A DNA stretch of 64,000 bases from Lentisphaera araneosa HTCC2155 (GTDB lineage Bacteria > Verrucomicrobiota > Lentisphaeria > Lentisphaerales > Lentisphaeraceae). Both the position numbers and the translations under genes were made by a program. Below are positions 1 through 8,318 of the stretch, one piece after another; the stretch's first letter is position 1; every line of letters starts with the position of its first letter. The notes beneath the pieces were generated by a model. It saw only the letters and a list, made by a program, of their open reading frames with translations. It was not told where the DNA came from and ran no database searches. Location of the stretch: positions 1 through 64,000 of the forward strand of contig NZ_ABCK01000013.1 in NCBI RefSeq assembly GCF_000170755.1, given 5' to 3'.

Positions 1-27
1 CAGCTTAAGAGCTGAGGGCTTTTTTGT
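1..27 (+). terminator. Partial rho-independent terminator at window edge
   Basis: CAGCT-TAAG-AGCTG stem-loop followed by AGGG and a T run. The complementary CCCT would lie just left of the window. It would end a + strand gene outside the window. Positions 28-203 show no gene that I recognise. Confidence 0.5.
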
Positions 28-203
28 TATTATGAATAAATTCTATTGAGCAGTTAACGATGAAACTTACATCGCAGAGCGGTGTCACATTAAATAGCCT
101 TCTCAGTTTCGTAGCGATAGGCAGGGCGCATGTTATTTTCTTTATTTGCCTTAGGTCTTTACTCGAAACTATCTAAGCGTTAATGATTTAAGTATAAATT
201 TAT

Positions 204-1550
204 GGTTCTTTCTCATTTTTTGTGGATAGATGCTCCAAGGAGTATTGTTAAGCTTATCAAAATAGGAGCTAATGATGACCGAACAACTTTTTGCAGAAAT
301 GTTAAATCTCGGGGATAAATGGGAAGTTAGTAAACTAGAAGTTTTGGCAGAGCAATCATGTATTGAAGTGACAATTAAAGATACAGCTAAACTTTTAGAA
401 GGTATGGAATGCCCTTGTTGTAAGAGAACCGATTTAATTATAAAAGATCATGCAAATGAAAGGCTATGGGATCATCTACAAATGTGGACTTATAAAACTG
501 TATTAAAATGCCGATTGCCTCGTGCCCTTTGTAAATCCTGTAAAAAAACGTGGACAATTCGAGCTCCTTGGGAAGGTGTCAATAAACATTCCAGTAAAGA
601 CTTTGAGGCATTAGCCTTGACCCTCATGCGTCATATGCCCGTGTCAAAAGTAGGTAAATTAATGAAAGTTGATGATCAAAAATTATGGAGGATTCTAAGA
701 GTATATATTGATAAAGAACGGGCCAAACTTGACTGGAGTGAACTCACGAGAATTGGAGTAGATGAGTTGAGTATCGCAAAAGGTCATCGTTATGTAAGTG
801 TTTTTGTGGATATGGAAAACCATAGTGTTCTATTCGCTGCAGACGGCAAAGATGCACAAGTTTTTGAACAATCACCGAGGAACTTTACTGAAAGACGGTC
901 ACCCTCATGCAATTACTGAAGTTAGCATGGATATGAGTCCCTCTTATAAAAGTGGCGTTGATTCAAATATGCGCAATGCTCGTAAAGTATTTGACTACTT
1001 CCATATTGCACAAAACTTAAACAAAGCAATTGGCAAAGTTTGTTCCAGAGAGCGCCGTACAAAAGGTGATATTCGAAACCTCCTAAAAAAGCCTCGTTTA
1101 TTTCAAAAGAACAGAGACAAACTCAAGGAAAAAGATCAGCAAACTATAGAAAAATTAAAAGAGCTGAACACTGCAACAGCCATGGCATACCAAATGCGCT
1201 TAAGTCTCCAAGATATTTTTAAAACGAAGTCCGAAATCAAAGCTTTGTTAGGGTTAAAAGCATGGATATCTTGGGTTCATAATGAAGCTGAAAAAGAAAT
1301 GTGGAAATACTTTTTAAACCCTCTAAAGAAATTTGCCGAATCTCTTACAAAACATTTTGATGGAATTATTGCTCGATGGAGGCACGGAACAAGTAATGCT
1401 GTATTGGAAGGAATTAATTCCGTTTTCTCAGCAGTTAAAAGACGGGCCAGAGGGTTTAGATCTAAAGAATATCTAAAAATGATGCTCTATTTCACTAAAG
1501 GAAATTTAACTGGGATACCAAACCTCATCCCCTCAAAGTGAGAAAGAACC
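204..1550 (+). mobile_element. ISL3-family insertion sequence
   Basis: The ends are perfect 12-bp inverted repeats, GGTTCTTTCTCA at 204-215 and TGAGAAAGAACC at 1539-1550. They are flanked by the 8-bp direct repeat AAATTTAT at 196-203 and 1551-1558. ISL3-family elements characteristically start GGxTCTTT and make 8-bp target duplications, so boundaries and family agree with the encoded transposase. The intact target repeat suggests a fairly recent insertion upstream of amtB. Confidence 0.93.
272..1541 (+). pseudogene. ISL3-family transposase, frameshifted
   Basis: The reading frame from 272 carries the N-terminal Cys-rich zinc-ribbon part (CPCC, CKSC) and the first part of the DDE catalytic region (IGVDELSIAKGHRY). 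It ends at 919. The rest (LLKDGHPHAITEVSMDMSPSY onward, with a conserved C-terminal NAVLEG) continues in another frame from about 870 to 1541. The break lies near 868-880 and needs a +1 (or -2) shift. I see no slippery heptamer there, and ISL3 transposases are normally one ORF of about 400 residues, so this is most likely an inactivating indel. A sequencing error is the alternative. Confidence 0.85.
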
Positions 1551-1624
1551 AAATTTATTCATGCTATAATGTTTATGAATCCTTAGCAGGGGGAGTCGTG
1601 TTAATAAATAAGACTTCATAATAT

Positions 1625-1638
1625 TACATTTTTTTGTA
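1625..1638. promoter_or_regulatory. TACA-N6-TGTA palindrome upstream of amtB
   Basis: First of three related inverted repeats (1625-1638, 1706-1721, 1854-1865) in the AT-rich 1551-1951 leader. The half-site TACA/TGTA recurs with 4-6 nt spacing. A role as a regulator-binding site is inference. Confidence 0.4.
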
Positions 1639-1705
1639 GATACTAAAAATGTAAAGCTCAGAAAGTATTCAAAAATTACCTTTATGTAATTAAATATATT
1701 AAAAT

Positions 1706-1721
1706 ATTACATATTTGTAAT
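1706..1721. promoter_or_regulatory. ATTACA-N4-TGTAAT palindrome
   Basis: A perfect 6+6 bp inverted repeat with 4-nt spacer, the best of the three TACA/TGTA sites in the amtB leader. It is a candidate operator. Confidence 0.5.
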
Positions 1722-1853
1722 CAAAAACTAAATGTTTCATTTTTTTGATTGTTTATTGCCAAAAAATTAACAGGATGTACTTTTTTATAAGTCATTATTT
1801 ATAAATATTTTATACAGTAAAAATACGAAAAATGGTAAAAAAAAGAATAAAAT

Positions 1854-1865
1854 TACATTTTTGTA
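1854..1865. promoter_or_regulatory. TACA-N4-TGTA palindrome next to the amtB promoter
   Basis: Third member of the set, just upstream of the predicted -35 at 1872. This is a position from which an activator or repressor could act. Confidence 0.45.
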
Positions 1866-1871
1866 TCTAGC

Positions 1872-1899
1872 TTGAAACTTGAATACTTTTTAGTATTAT
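1872..1899 (+). promoter_or_regulatory. Predicted sigma-70-type promoter of amtB-glnK
   Basis: TTGAAA (1872-1877) and TATTAT (1894-1899) are separated by 16 nt. The palindrome AATACT-N4-AGTATT at 1882-1897 overlaps the spacer and -10, so it could be an operator. Called from consensus only. Confidence 0.55.
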
Positions 1900-1951
1900 T
1901 AGCGTACCTAAACAAGATCAATGAAGATCATTAACTAACTAGGAGTAAAAA

Positions 1952-3448
1952 ATGAAAAAACTGATGTTTGCCTTTGTATGCTTATTGGCTACAGGCATTT
2001 TTAGTGTTTCAGCCGGCACAGAGTTGGCACCAGCTGCTGAGGGTGTGACTCTCAAAAGCTTTCAAGAAAAAGTTCAAGTTGATTTCGATAATCAGACTGA
2101 AAAAGCAGAAGTGTCTGCAGCTATTGAAGGTAGTAAAACTGTAGTCGATGATGGCATCAGTGAAACCTACTCAGGTGTGATCACTTACACGATCTCAGCT
2201 GAAGGCGAAGGTAGCTTAAGTTTTGAATCTGATGACAAGTTTTGGACATCCAACGTATTCATGATGATGGCTGCAGTACTCGTCTTTATCATGCACTTAG
2301 GCTTCTGTTGTTTAGAAGTTGGTTTTTCACGTGCGAAAAACTCTGTTAATATTATCTTTAAGAATTTTACTATTGTAGCAATCGCAACTCTTGTTTATGG
2401 TTTGATGGGCTTTAATATCATGTATCCAGGTGAGTTCAGTATTGGTTCTTTCTTTGGTTTTGCCGGTTTTGGTTTAGAAGCTGCTGAAGGTGGATCTGCC
2501 ATGACTTATGCTGGTGGTTATACTTATTGGACTGACTTCCTTTTCCAAGCCATGTTTGCTGCGGCAACGGCTTCAATTGTATCTGGTGCTGTTTGCGAAC
2601 GTATCAAAATTAACTCTTTCCTTATTTTCTGCACAGTTTTCGCAGGTATTATCTACCCAATTATCGGCTCTTGGGGCTGGGGCGGCGGTTTCCTCTCTGA
2701 CTGGGGTTTTGTTGACCTTGCTGGTTCTGGTTTAGTTCACGCTACTGGTGGTGCTGGTGCTCTTGCAGGTGCAATCGTACTCGGTCCACGTATCGGTAAA
2801 TATGTTAATGGTAAAACTTTCGCTATCATGGGCCATAACATGCCTGTAGCTGCTATCGGTGCTTTCCTCCTCTGGTTCGGATGGTTCGGTTTCAATGGCG
2901 GCTCACAATTAGACGCAAATCCAATGGCCGCTTCTGGTATCATGGTTATGACTCTTCTCGCTTCTACAGCAGGTGTTGTTGGCGCAATGATTCTTTCTTG
3001 GATTCTTTCTGGCAAGCCTGACCTCTCTATGGTTCTCAATGGTGCTTTAGCTGGTCTTGTAGGTATTACTGCAGGTGCAGCAAACGTAGGTCCTATGTCA
3101 GCTGTTATTATCGGTGCTATCGCAGGTGTCCTTGTAGTTCTCGCAGTGCTTTTACTCGATAAACTCAAAATTGACGATCCCGTTGGTGCTATCCCAGTTC
3201 ACTTGGTTTGTGGCGCATGGGGTGTTATTGCGACAGGTATCTTCAGTGATGACGCAGACACAATGGTACAAATCAAATCAATTCTTTGCATCGTAGCATT
3301 CGCATTCGTTTGTGCTTTTATTCTCTTCACAATTATCAAAGTGACTATTGGTCTCCGCGTATCTGAAGAAGAAGAACTCGAAGGTCTTGACCTCGGCGAA
3401 CACGGTATGGAAGCTTATAGTGGTTTCCAAATCTTCACCAACCAGTAA
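1952..3448 (+). CDS. amtB: Ammonium transporter (Amt family)
   Basis: An inner-membrane ammonium channel of 498 residues. It begins with a signal peptide (residues 1-21) and a periplasmic stretch to about residue 92, followed by the Amt membrane core. Two histidines fit the family's twin-His pore: HATGGAGALAG near 271 and IPVHLVCGAWG near 415. The family blocks GAVCERIK and GWFGFNGGS are present. It starts at ATG after AGGAG. glnK follows after 18 bp, the classical amtB/PII operon in which PII blocks the channel when nitrogen is plentiful. It is longer than E. coli AmtB because of the extra N-terminal part. Confidence 0.97.
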   Translation: MKKLMFAFVCLLATGIFSVSAGTELAPAAEGVTLKSFQEKVQVDFDNQTEKAEVSAAIEGSKTVVDDGISETYSGVITYTISAEGEGSLSFESDDKFWTSNVFMMMAAVLVFIMHLGFCCLEVGFSRAKNSVNIIFKNFTIVAIATLVYGLMGFNIMYPGEFSIGSFFGFAGFGLEAAEGGSAMTYAGGYTYWTDFLFQAMFAAATASIVSGAVCERIKINSFLIFCTVFAGIIYPIIGSWGWGGGFLSDWGFVDLAGSGLVHATGGAGALAGAIVLGPRIGKYVNGKTFAIMGHNMPVAAIGAFLLWFGWFGFNGGSQLDANPMAASGIMVMTLLASTAGVVGAMILSWILSGKPDLSMVLNGALAGLVGITAGAANVGPMSAVIIGAIAGVLVVLAVLLLDKLKIDDPVGAIPVHLVCGAWGVIATGIFSDDADTMVQIKSILCIVAFAFVCAFILFTIIKVTIGLRVSEEEELEGLDLGEHGMEAYSGFQIFTNQ

Positions 3449-3466
3449 TTTCAGGAGTCTATTACA

Positions 3467-3811
3467 ATGAAATTAATCGTAGCATATATTCAGCCACAAA
3501 GACTTAACGCTGTTAAGCAGGCTCTTTATTCAAAAGAAATTACTCGCATGTCAATCACAAATGCTCTTGGCTGTGGCCAACAGGGCGGTTTCCACGAAAA
3601 TTACCGTGGTGTTGATGTAGAAGTAAATTTACGCAAAAAAGTTCGTGTCGAAGTAGCAATCAACGATGATTATGTCGACAAAACAGTCGAAGCCATTATC
3701 GAAGGTGCTCGCACAGGTAAGATTGGCGATGGTAAGATCTTTGTCTACCCAATTGAAGAATGCATTCGTATTCGTACCGGTGAAAAAGGTACTGACGCAA
3801 TTGGCGGCTAA
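3467..3811 (+). CDS. glnK: PII nitrogen regulatory protein
   Basis: A 114-residue PII signal protein, the family's usual length. The T-loop (about 37-55) carries the Tyr of ENYRGVDVEV at the position uridylylated in proteobacterial PII. The C-terminal signature EGARTGKIGDGKIFV is intact. PII trimers bind ATP/ADP and 2-oxoglutarate. Pairing with amtB, in the same direction and after a short gap, points to the GlnK role of gating the ammonium channel. A terminator follows at 3835. Confidence 0.96.
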   Translation: MKLIVAYIQPQRLNAVKQALYSKEITRMSITNALGCGQQGGFHENYRGVDVEVNLRKKVRVEVAINDDYVDKTVEAIIEGARTGKIGDGKIFVYPIEECIRIRTGEKGTDAIGG

Positions 3812-3834
3812 GTTTTAACTTAGTATATCTTTAA

Positions 3835-3867
3835 ATCCCTCAAGCTTAGGCTTGGGGGATTTTTTTG
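3835..3867 (+). terminator. Rho-independent terminator after glnK
   Basis: CCCTCAAGC and GCTTGGGGG arms around a short loop, followed by ATTTTTTTG. Confidence 0.85.
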
Positions 3868-3947
3868 TTGAGCGTCATAAAGTTTGAACTAAATAGCTTT
3901 GGATGTCATCATGAGTCTTTTGAAATTTATGAAATGAATGAGGAGTA

Positions 3948-4937
3948 ATGATGTATTTAGCAGATGAAAAACGATACGCGCAAATGATTTATAATCGTTG
4001 TGGAAAAAGTGGGCTTAAATTACCAGCAGTTTCATTAGGCTTGTGGCACAATTGGGGCGGTGTAGATACTTATGAAAATGCCAAAGCAATGACTTATCGT
4101 GCATTTGATTTGGGAATTACTCATTTTGATTTAGCCAACAATTATGGTCCACCTGCGGGAAGCGCAGAAAGTAATTTCGGCAAAATTTTGGGTGAAGGCT
4201 TGGGTGCTTACCGTGATGAAATGATTATTTCATCTAAAGCGGGTTATGATATGTGGCCGGGTCCTTATGGTGAATGGGGTTCACGCAAATATCTTATCGC
4301 GAGTTGTGATCAAAGTCTCAAGCGTATGGGATTAGATTACGTCGATATTTTTTACTCTCACCGCTTTGATCCAGACACTCCTTTAGAAGAGACAATGGGC
4401 GCTTTGGATTCTATCGTACGTGCAGGTAAGGCACTTTACGTAGGCATCTCTTCTTATGATGCAGAAAACACAAAAAAGGCGGCTGCGATTTTAAAAGATT
4501 TAGGCACACCTTGTCTCATTCACCAACCTTGTTATAGCATGATGGATCGTTGGGTGGAAGACGGCTTATTAGATGCGGTGGAAGAAGAAGGTATGGGCTG
4601 TATTAGCTTTTCTTCCTTGGCACAAGGGCTTTTAACAGCTAAATACCTTAATGGAATTCCTGAAGATTCACGCGCTGCCAAGAGCACGGGAGCTCTAGAT
4701 GCTTCTCGAATCGATGAAGTCACGCTCAAGAAAATTAAAGCGCTTAACGAAATGGCAGAAGCCAGAGGCCAAAAGTTATCGCAGATGGCGATAGCTTGGG
4801 TACTTCGTCAACCAGCCATGACTTCTGTGATTTTAGGCGCGAGCAAAGTATCGCATATTGAAGATGCTGCTGCGAGTTTAGCAAACCTCAAATTCACTGA
4901 ACAAGAGCTTCAAAAAATCGACCAGATCTTAGCCTAG
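3948..4937 (+). CDS. Aldo/keto reductase, YghZ-like
   Basis: A cytosolic NADPH-dependent aldo/keto reductase of 329 residues. The catalytic tetrad of the superfamily is visible: Asp in THFDLANNYG, Tyr in NNYG, Lys in SSKAGYDMW and His in IFYSHRFDP. The GPYGEWGSRKYL segment and overall pattern match the E. coli YghZ (L-glyceraldehyde 3-phosphate reductase) branch, but the substrate cannot be read from sequence. GAGGAG precedes tandem ATG codons. Monocistronic between a terminator and a repeat region. Confidence 0.92.
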   Translation: MMYLADEKRYAQMIYNRCGKSGLKLPAVSLGLWHNWGGVDTYENAKAMTYRAFDLGITHFDLANNYGPPAGSAESNFGKILGEGLGAYRDEMIISSKAGYDMWPGPYGEWGSRKYLIASCDQSLKRMGLDYVDIFYSHRFDPDTPLEETMGALDSIVRAGKALYVGISSYDAENTKKAAAILKDLGTPCLIHQPCYSMMDRWVEDGLLDAVEEEGMGCISFSSLAQGLLTAKYLNGIPEDSRAAKSTGALDASRIDEVTLKKIKALNEMAEARGQKLSQMAIAWVLRQPAMTSVILGASKVSHIEDAAASLANLKFTEQELQKIDQILA

Positions 4938-4954
4938 TTACTTTAGTATATCTT

Positions 4955-5087
4955 GAGTGCCGAAGGTACGCTAGTGTCTTGGCCAATGACGTGAATCTTG
5001 GGTTTAGACATGCAATACCAATAGTCGAGTGCCGAAGGTATGGTATAGAGCTTTATGCCGTTCCTTCAGAACTCTAAGTACATCTAA
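4955..5087 (+). repeat. Intergenic repeat, copy 1 (about 133 bp)
   Basis: It starts GAGTGCCGAAGGTACGCTAG and ends near GTACATCTAA, and is repeated with few differences at 5119-5252. Inside each copy the motif GAGTGCCGAAGGTA occurs twice. Non-coding spacer between the reductase and ldhA. Confidence 0.85.
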
Positions 5088-5118
5088 TTATTTGCCGAAT
5101 TAATAGTTATTATATATA

Positions 5119-5252
5119 GAGTGCCGAAGGTACGCTAGAATCTAGCCCAATGACGTGAGTCTTGGGTTTAGACATGCAATACCAATAGTCGAGTGCCAAA
5201 GGTATGGTATAGAGCTCTATGCCGTTCTTTCAGAACTCTAAGTACATCTAAT
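5119..5252 (+). repeat. Intergenic repeat, copy 2
   Basis: Second copy of the 4955-5087 unit, ending 11 bp before the ldhA stop codon. Part may be transcribed as the ldhA 3' end. Confidence 0.85.
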
Positions 5253-5262
5253 GACTTGCTTA

Positions 5263-6249
5263 TTACTCAACCAGGTTCAAGCAGAGTCTATCGTATTCCA
5301 GGTCATCGAGGTTTTGAAGAGTTGTTTCTGCAATATTGCTGAGTGCAGTAGAAGTAAAGAAAGCTTGGTGGCCCGTGATGATGACGTTGGGGAATGTGGT
5401 TAAACGCATAAAGTCGTCATCTTGAATAATGGTGTCGGAGCAGTCTTCAAAAAAGAGTTCAGCTTCTTCTTCGTAGACGTCGAGGCCAACGGAGCCGATG
5501 GTCGCACCTTTAAGTCCCTTAATTAAAGCCTTGGTATCAATCAGGGCACCACGGCTGGTGTTGAGAATCATGACTTTATTTTTCATTTTGGCAATGCTCT
5601 CATCGTTAATCAAATGATGAGTTTCGGGCCTAAGAGGACAATGCAGACTAATGATGTCCGATTCTTTAAATAGAGTGTCGAGATCCGTGTATTTACCCAA
5701 TTCTTGGCATTTAGGGTTTTCAAAAGGATCAAAAAAGAGCAGGCGTGTGCCGAAGCCATGCATGATCTTTGCGTAACATTCGCCGATTTTTCCCGTGCCA
5801 ATGATCCCCACAGTTTTTCCGTGGACATCAAAGCCGAGCAGGCCGTCGAGGGCAAAGTTACCTTCTTTGACGCGATTGTAAGCGCGGTAAATTCTTCTAT
5901 TCAAGGTGAGCATGAGTGCGACGGTGTGTTCCGCAACAGCATACGGGGAATAAGCAGGGACGCGGCAAACTTTAATCTGAAATTCTTCACAGGCTTTGAT
6001 ATCAATATTATTAAAACCTGCACAGCGTAGGGCGATATACTTCGTGCCATTTTTTGCGAGGTTCGCAATCATTTCTCGCGTGATTTTATCATTGACGAAG
6101 ACGCATATGGCTTCATAGCCCTTGGCGAGACTCAAAGTTTGCGTGTTCAAGTGAGCAGAAAAATAGGTAATCTGATGATTGAACTTGTTTTCGCGATTGA
6201 AATATTTTTCGTCATAGGGCTTTGAACTAAAAAGAGCAATTTTCATCAT
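5263..6249 (-). CDS. ldhA: Fermentative D-lactate dehydrogenase
   Basis: An NADH-dependent D-2-hydroxyacid dehydrogenase of 328 residues, collinear with E. coli LdhA (329). ALRCAGFNNIDI in the substrate domain, the Rossmann motif GIIGTGKIG, SLHCPLRPETHHL, NTSRGALID and the C-terminal GHQAFFT with the catalytic His are all present. It reduces pyruvate to D-lactate in the cytosol. The start is a tandem ATG after AAGGACC. The unknown gene at 6256-6816 lies 6 bp upstream on the same strand, so the two are probably co-transcribed. Confidence 0.95.
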   Translation of the reverse strand: MMKIALFSSKPYDEKYFNRENKFNHQITYFSAHLNTQTLSLAKGYEAICVFVNDKITREMIANLAKNGTKYIALRCAGFNNIDIKACEEFQIKVCRVPAYSPYAVAEHTVALMLTLNRRIYRAYNRVKEGNFALDGLLGFDVHGKTVGIIGTGKIGECYAKIMHGFGTRLLFFDPFENPKCQELGKYTDLDTLFKESDIISLHCPLRPETHHLINDESIAKMKNKVMILNTSRGALIDTKALIKGLKGATIGSVGLDVYEEEAELFFEDCSDTIIQDDDFMRLTTFPNVIITGHQAFFTSTALSNIAETTLQNLDDLEYDRLCLNLVE

Positions 6250-6255
6250 GGGTCC

Positions 6256-6816
6256 TTATTCTAAATGATTTTTATCAAATCTGATTTCATTGGAGCTGAG
6301 AGGGTTAGAGAGCATGTTTGTTGGGCTCGGACCATAAAGGTCTTCTCTCATTTCAATTCCAGGAGGAAGGCGTTGATTGCTGCAATTCCAACAAACGTGG
6401 AAATGTCCTGGGTTTTCTTCATCACAATAAGTGCAGCTCCATTGCTCGGCAATGATTGTATCGAACTCGAGGCAATGGAGGCTCATTTTTTGTATTTCTT
6501 TATCTAAATCGAGACTTAGGAAACGGTGTTGGTTTTGATGAATAAACTGATTGAGAAGCTTTTTATCGTGAATATCAAGGCTTTGAGCTTTTTTGCAGCT
6601 ATGGCAAATTAAAATCAGGTGGCGCCGACGAAAAAGTAGGGTGCCAAAGCACAGAATGAGAATGCTAAATAAACCAAAATAACCATACATGAATAAGGCG
6701 AGTGTGATAATGATGAGCCCAGCAATATTCGGCCCCATTTGCTCATAGGTAAACTCTTGGGAGTTTTCTTTGAAACATTGAGAGCAGTGAGCTTTGACTG
6801 GAATCTTAACTTTCAT
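6256..6816 (-). CDS. Membrane protein with RanBP2-type zinc finger motif
   Basis: 186 residues with no whole-length family I recognise. It has an N-terminal CxxC (11/14), two adjacent hydrophobic segments (about 31-62), a second CxxC (CHSC), and a C-terminal W-x-C-x2-C-x3-N-x6-C-x2-C pattern (WSCTYCDEENPGHFHVCWNC). That last pattern fits the RanBP2/zinc-ribbon consensus exactly. Likely an inner-membrane protein with cytosolic zinc knuckles. It sits 6 bp upstream of ldhA in the same direction. Confidence 0.8.
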   Translation of the reverse strand: MKVKIPVKAHCSQCFKENSQEFTYEQMGPNIAGLIIITLALFMYGYFGLFSILILCFGTLLFRRRHLILICHSCKKAQSLDIHDKKLLNQFIHQNQHRFLSLDLDKEIQKMSLHCLEFDTIIAEQWSCTYCDEENPGHFHVCWNCSNQRLPPGIEMREDLYGPSPTNMLSNPLSSNEIRFDKNHLE

Positions 6817-6873
6817 ACTAAGAACTTACATTCAATTAATATGTTTACTCGAGCTTTAAGTAAAAAATTATGC

Positions 6874-7344
6874 TTACTTGCTTTCGCTTTCGTGTTTAAA
6901 ATAAATGACGCAAGTTTCAAGCCCTTTTTGTGAACTCACATCGTGCTTGATAATGACGATGTTTTGACCGTTAATTCTGCCATAGCCAGTGCCGTTGCTT
7001 GTGTAAGTGCTTTTGGAACCTGATTCGAACTTTTTAATGATTTCGATTTCATCATTATCATTACTGTGATTATCAAAATCGCTTTCTTTTTCGAGGCAGA
7101 GGTAAATGACTTCTTCGGGGTGCTCTAATTTTTCAATTTTAGCCGCAAAGTCTAGTAGCGAAGTACTGGAAGCGAGTTCTTGATCAATGCTGTTTAAGTA
7201 ATCCTTATACTTTTCATAAAGGAACTCTTTTTTTGCATATTCGGGAAAGTTTTTGTGTGATTTATAAACGCTGTAAGCACATGCCCCGGCCATAATAAAA
7301 AATACGGTCATGGTAATGGCTAAGATTTTGAAAAAGTCTTTCAT
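6874..7344 (-). CDS. Unknown protein with N-terminal membrane anchor
   Basis: 156 residues: one N-terminal hydrophobic helix (about 4-26) and then a charged, Lys/Glu-rich periplasmic domain. There is no recognisable motif. RBS GGAGGAA lies upstream of the ATG. It is probably first in a transcript with the two genes to its left. Confidence 0.75.
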   Translation of the reverse strand: MKDFFKILAITMTVFFIMAGACAYSVYKSHKNFPEYAKKEFLYEKYKDYLNSIDQELASSTSLLDFAAKIEKLEHPEEVIYLCLEKESDFDNHSNDNDEIEIIKKFESGSKSTYTSNGTGYGRINGQNIVIIKHDVSSQKGLETCVIYFKHESESK

Positions 7345-7692
7345 TCTTATTCCTCCAAGTTGATAAAATAGAGTAGTGATTTTTTTTTGATTTTCAATGG
7401 CTCTATCTTCTTGCTCAATTTATCGAATGAGAACTTACTAAAAACAGAAAGTATAGCCTAGTGACGAAGGAGTTGAAATGAGCTTTTGTAACATTTTTCG
7501 GGATTTGTCGCTTTACTTTCTACCTTAAGTTTGGGGACTAAGTCATTGAGCTTTTAATAGGGGAGTTTTCATTGAGTTTTGGCGAAAGCTTAGGGTAATC
7601 TTTGTTAAAACTTCTTTTAGCTTAGCAAAGTACACACACAGGAATTGAATTCTGGATGGCTTTTTCTTATAGTATCTAAGGATTTTGTAAAA
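7345..7692. other. Intergenic region, nothing recognised
   Basis: Spacer between divergently transcribed genes. It must hold promoters for both the 6874-7344 gene and the sigma factor gene. I saw no clear consensus, repeat or RNA. Confidence 0.4.
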
Positions 7693-7700
7693 AAGAAGGA
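7693..7700 (+). promoter_or_regulatory. RBS that decides the sigma factor start
   Basis: AAGAAGGA directly abuts the ATG at 7701 with no spacer, but lies 9 nt before the in-frame TTG at 7710. TTG is therefore the better start. Confidence 0.6.
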
Positions 7701-7709
7701 ATGTTCTCC

Positions 7710-8318
7710 TTGTCGAAAGATTACTCAACCAGATTAACACTCATTCAGCGTCTTCAGAATAATCATGAAGATGAATGTTGCTGGGAAGACTTTGTGGAAA
7801 CGTATAAAAATTACATCTACGTGATTATCCGTAATTTTAATTTAAAAACTGAACTCAATGAGGACCTTTTACAAAACGTACTCTTAAAGCTCTGGAAAGA
7901 TCTTCCTAAATTTGAATATCGCCCAAATAAATGCCGTTTTCGCACTTGGTTGAGTCTCGTCACCTGTAATATCGTAAAAGATTATTTGAAGTCAAAAGCG
8001 GGCAATAATGCCAAGAAAGAAGTTCAGTATGAAGAGGCTTTAGAAAGCATGAGCCGAGTCAGTGAACCAGAGATCGAAAAGATTGCTGAAAAAGAGTGGA
8101 AAGTTTTTATTGCAGAGAAAGCTTATGAGGGTATCAAAGACGATTTATCCGATAAAGTGAGATCGGTGTTTGAGCTTTCTATGCAAGATATTCCTGATGA
8201 AGAAATCGAGCAACGCATCGGGATTGCCTCGAGTTCCGTTCGCGTCTATAAGCAGCGCGCTCGTAATGCCTTAATTAAAGAAATTACCCGTCTCAATAAA
8301 GAGTTGGATTGTCATTAA
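7710..8318 (+). CDS. ECF-type RNA polymerase sigma factor
   Basis: About 202 residues. Region 2 holds DLLQNVLLKLWKDLPKF and FRTWLSLVTCNIVKDYL, and region 4 holds the helix-turn-helix IPDEEIEQRIGIASSSVRVYKQRARNAL. The start chosen is TTG at 7710 because of RBS spacing, and the N-terminus then aligns with the paralogue at 61249. Its stop codon overlaps that of the convergent kinase gene in a shared TTAA. Sigma factors of this type beside a kinase are probably controlled by phosphorylation rather than by a classical anti-sigma factor, which is not seen here. Confidence 0.88.
   Translation: MSKDYSTRLTLIQRLQNNHEDECCWEDFVETYKNYIYVIIRNFNLKTELNEDLLQNVLLKLWKDLPKFEYRPNKCRFRTWLSLVTCNIVKDYLKSKAGNNAKKEVQYEEALESMSRVSEPEIEKIAEKEWKVFIAEKAYEGIKDDLSDKVRSVFELSMQDIPDEEIEQRIGIASSSVRVYKQRARNALIKEITRLNKELDCH

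Noticed and set aside
860-880. Programmed frameshift in the ISL3 transposase
   Set aside because: The needed shift is +1 and no slippery site or stimulatory structure is visible; ISL3 elements do not use one.
6265-6507. + strand ORFs within ldhA and the zinc-finger gene (5704-6030, 6265-6507)
   Set aside because: Antisense to well-supported - strand genes; no RBS or motif.
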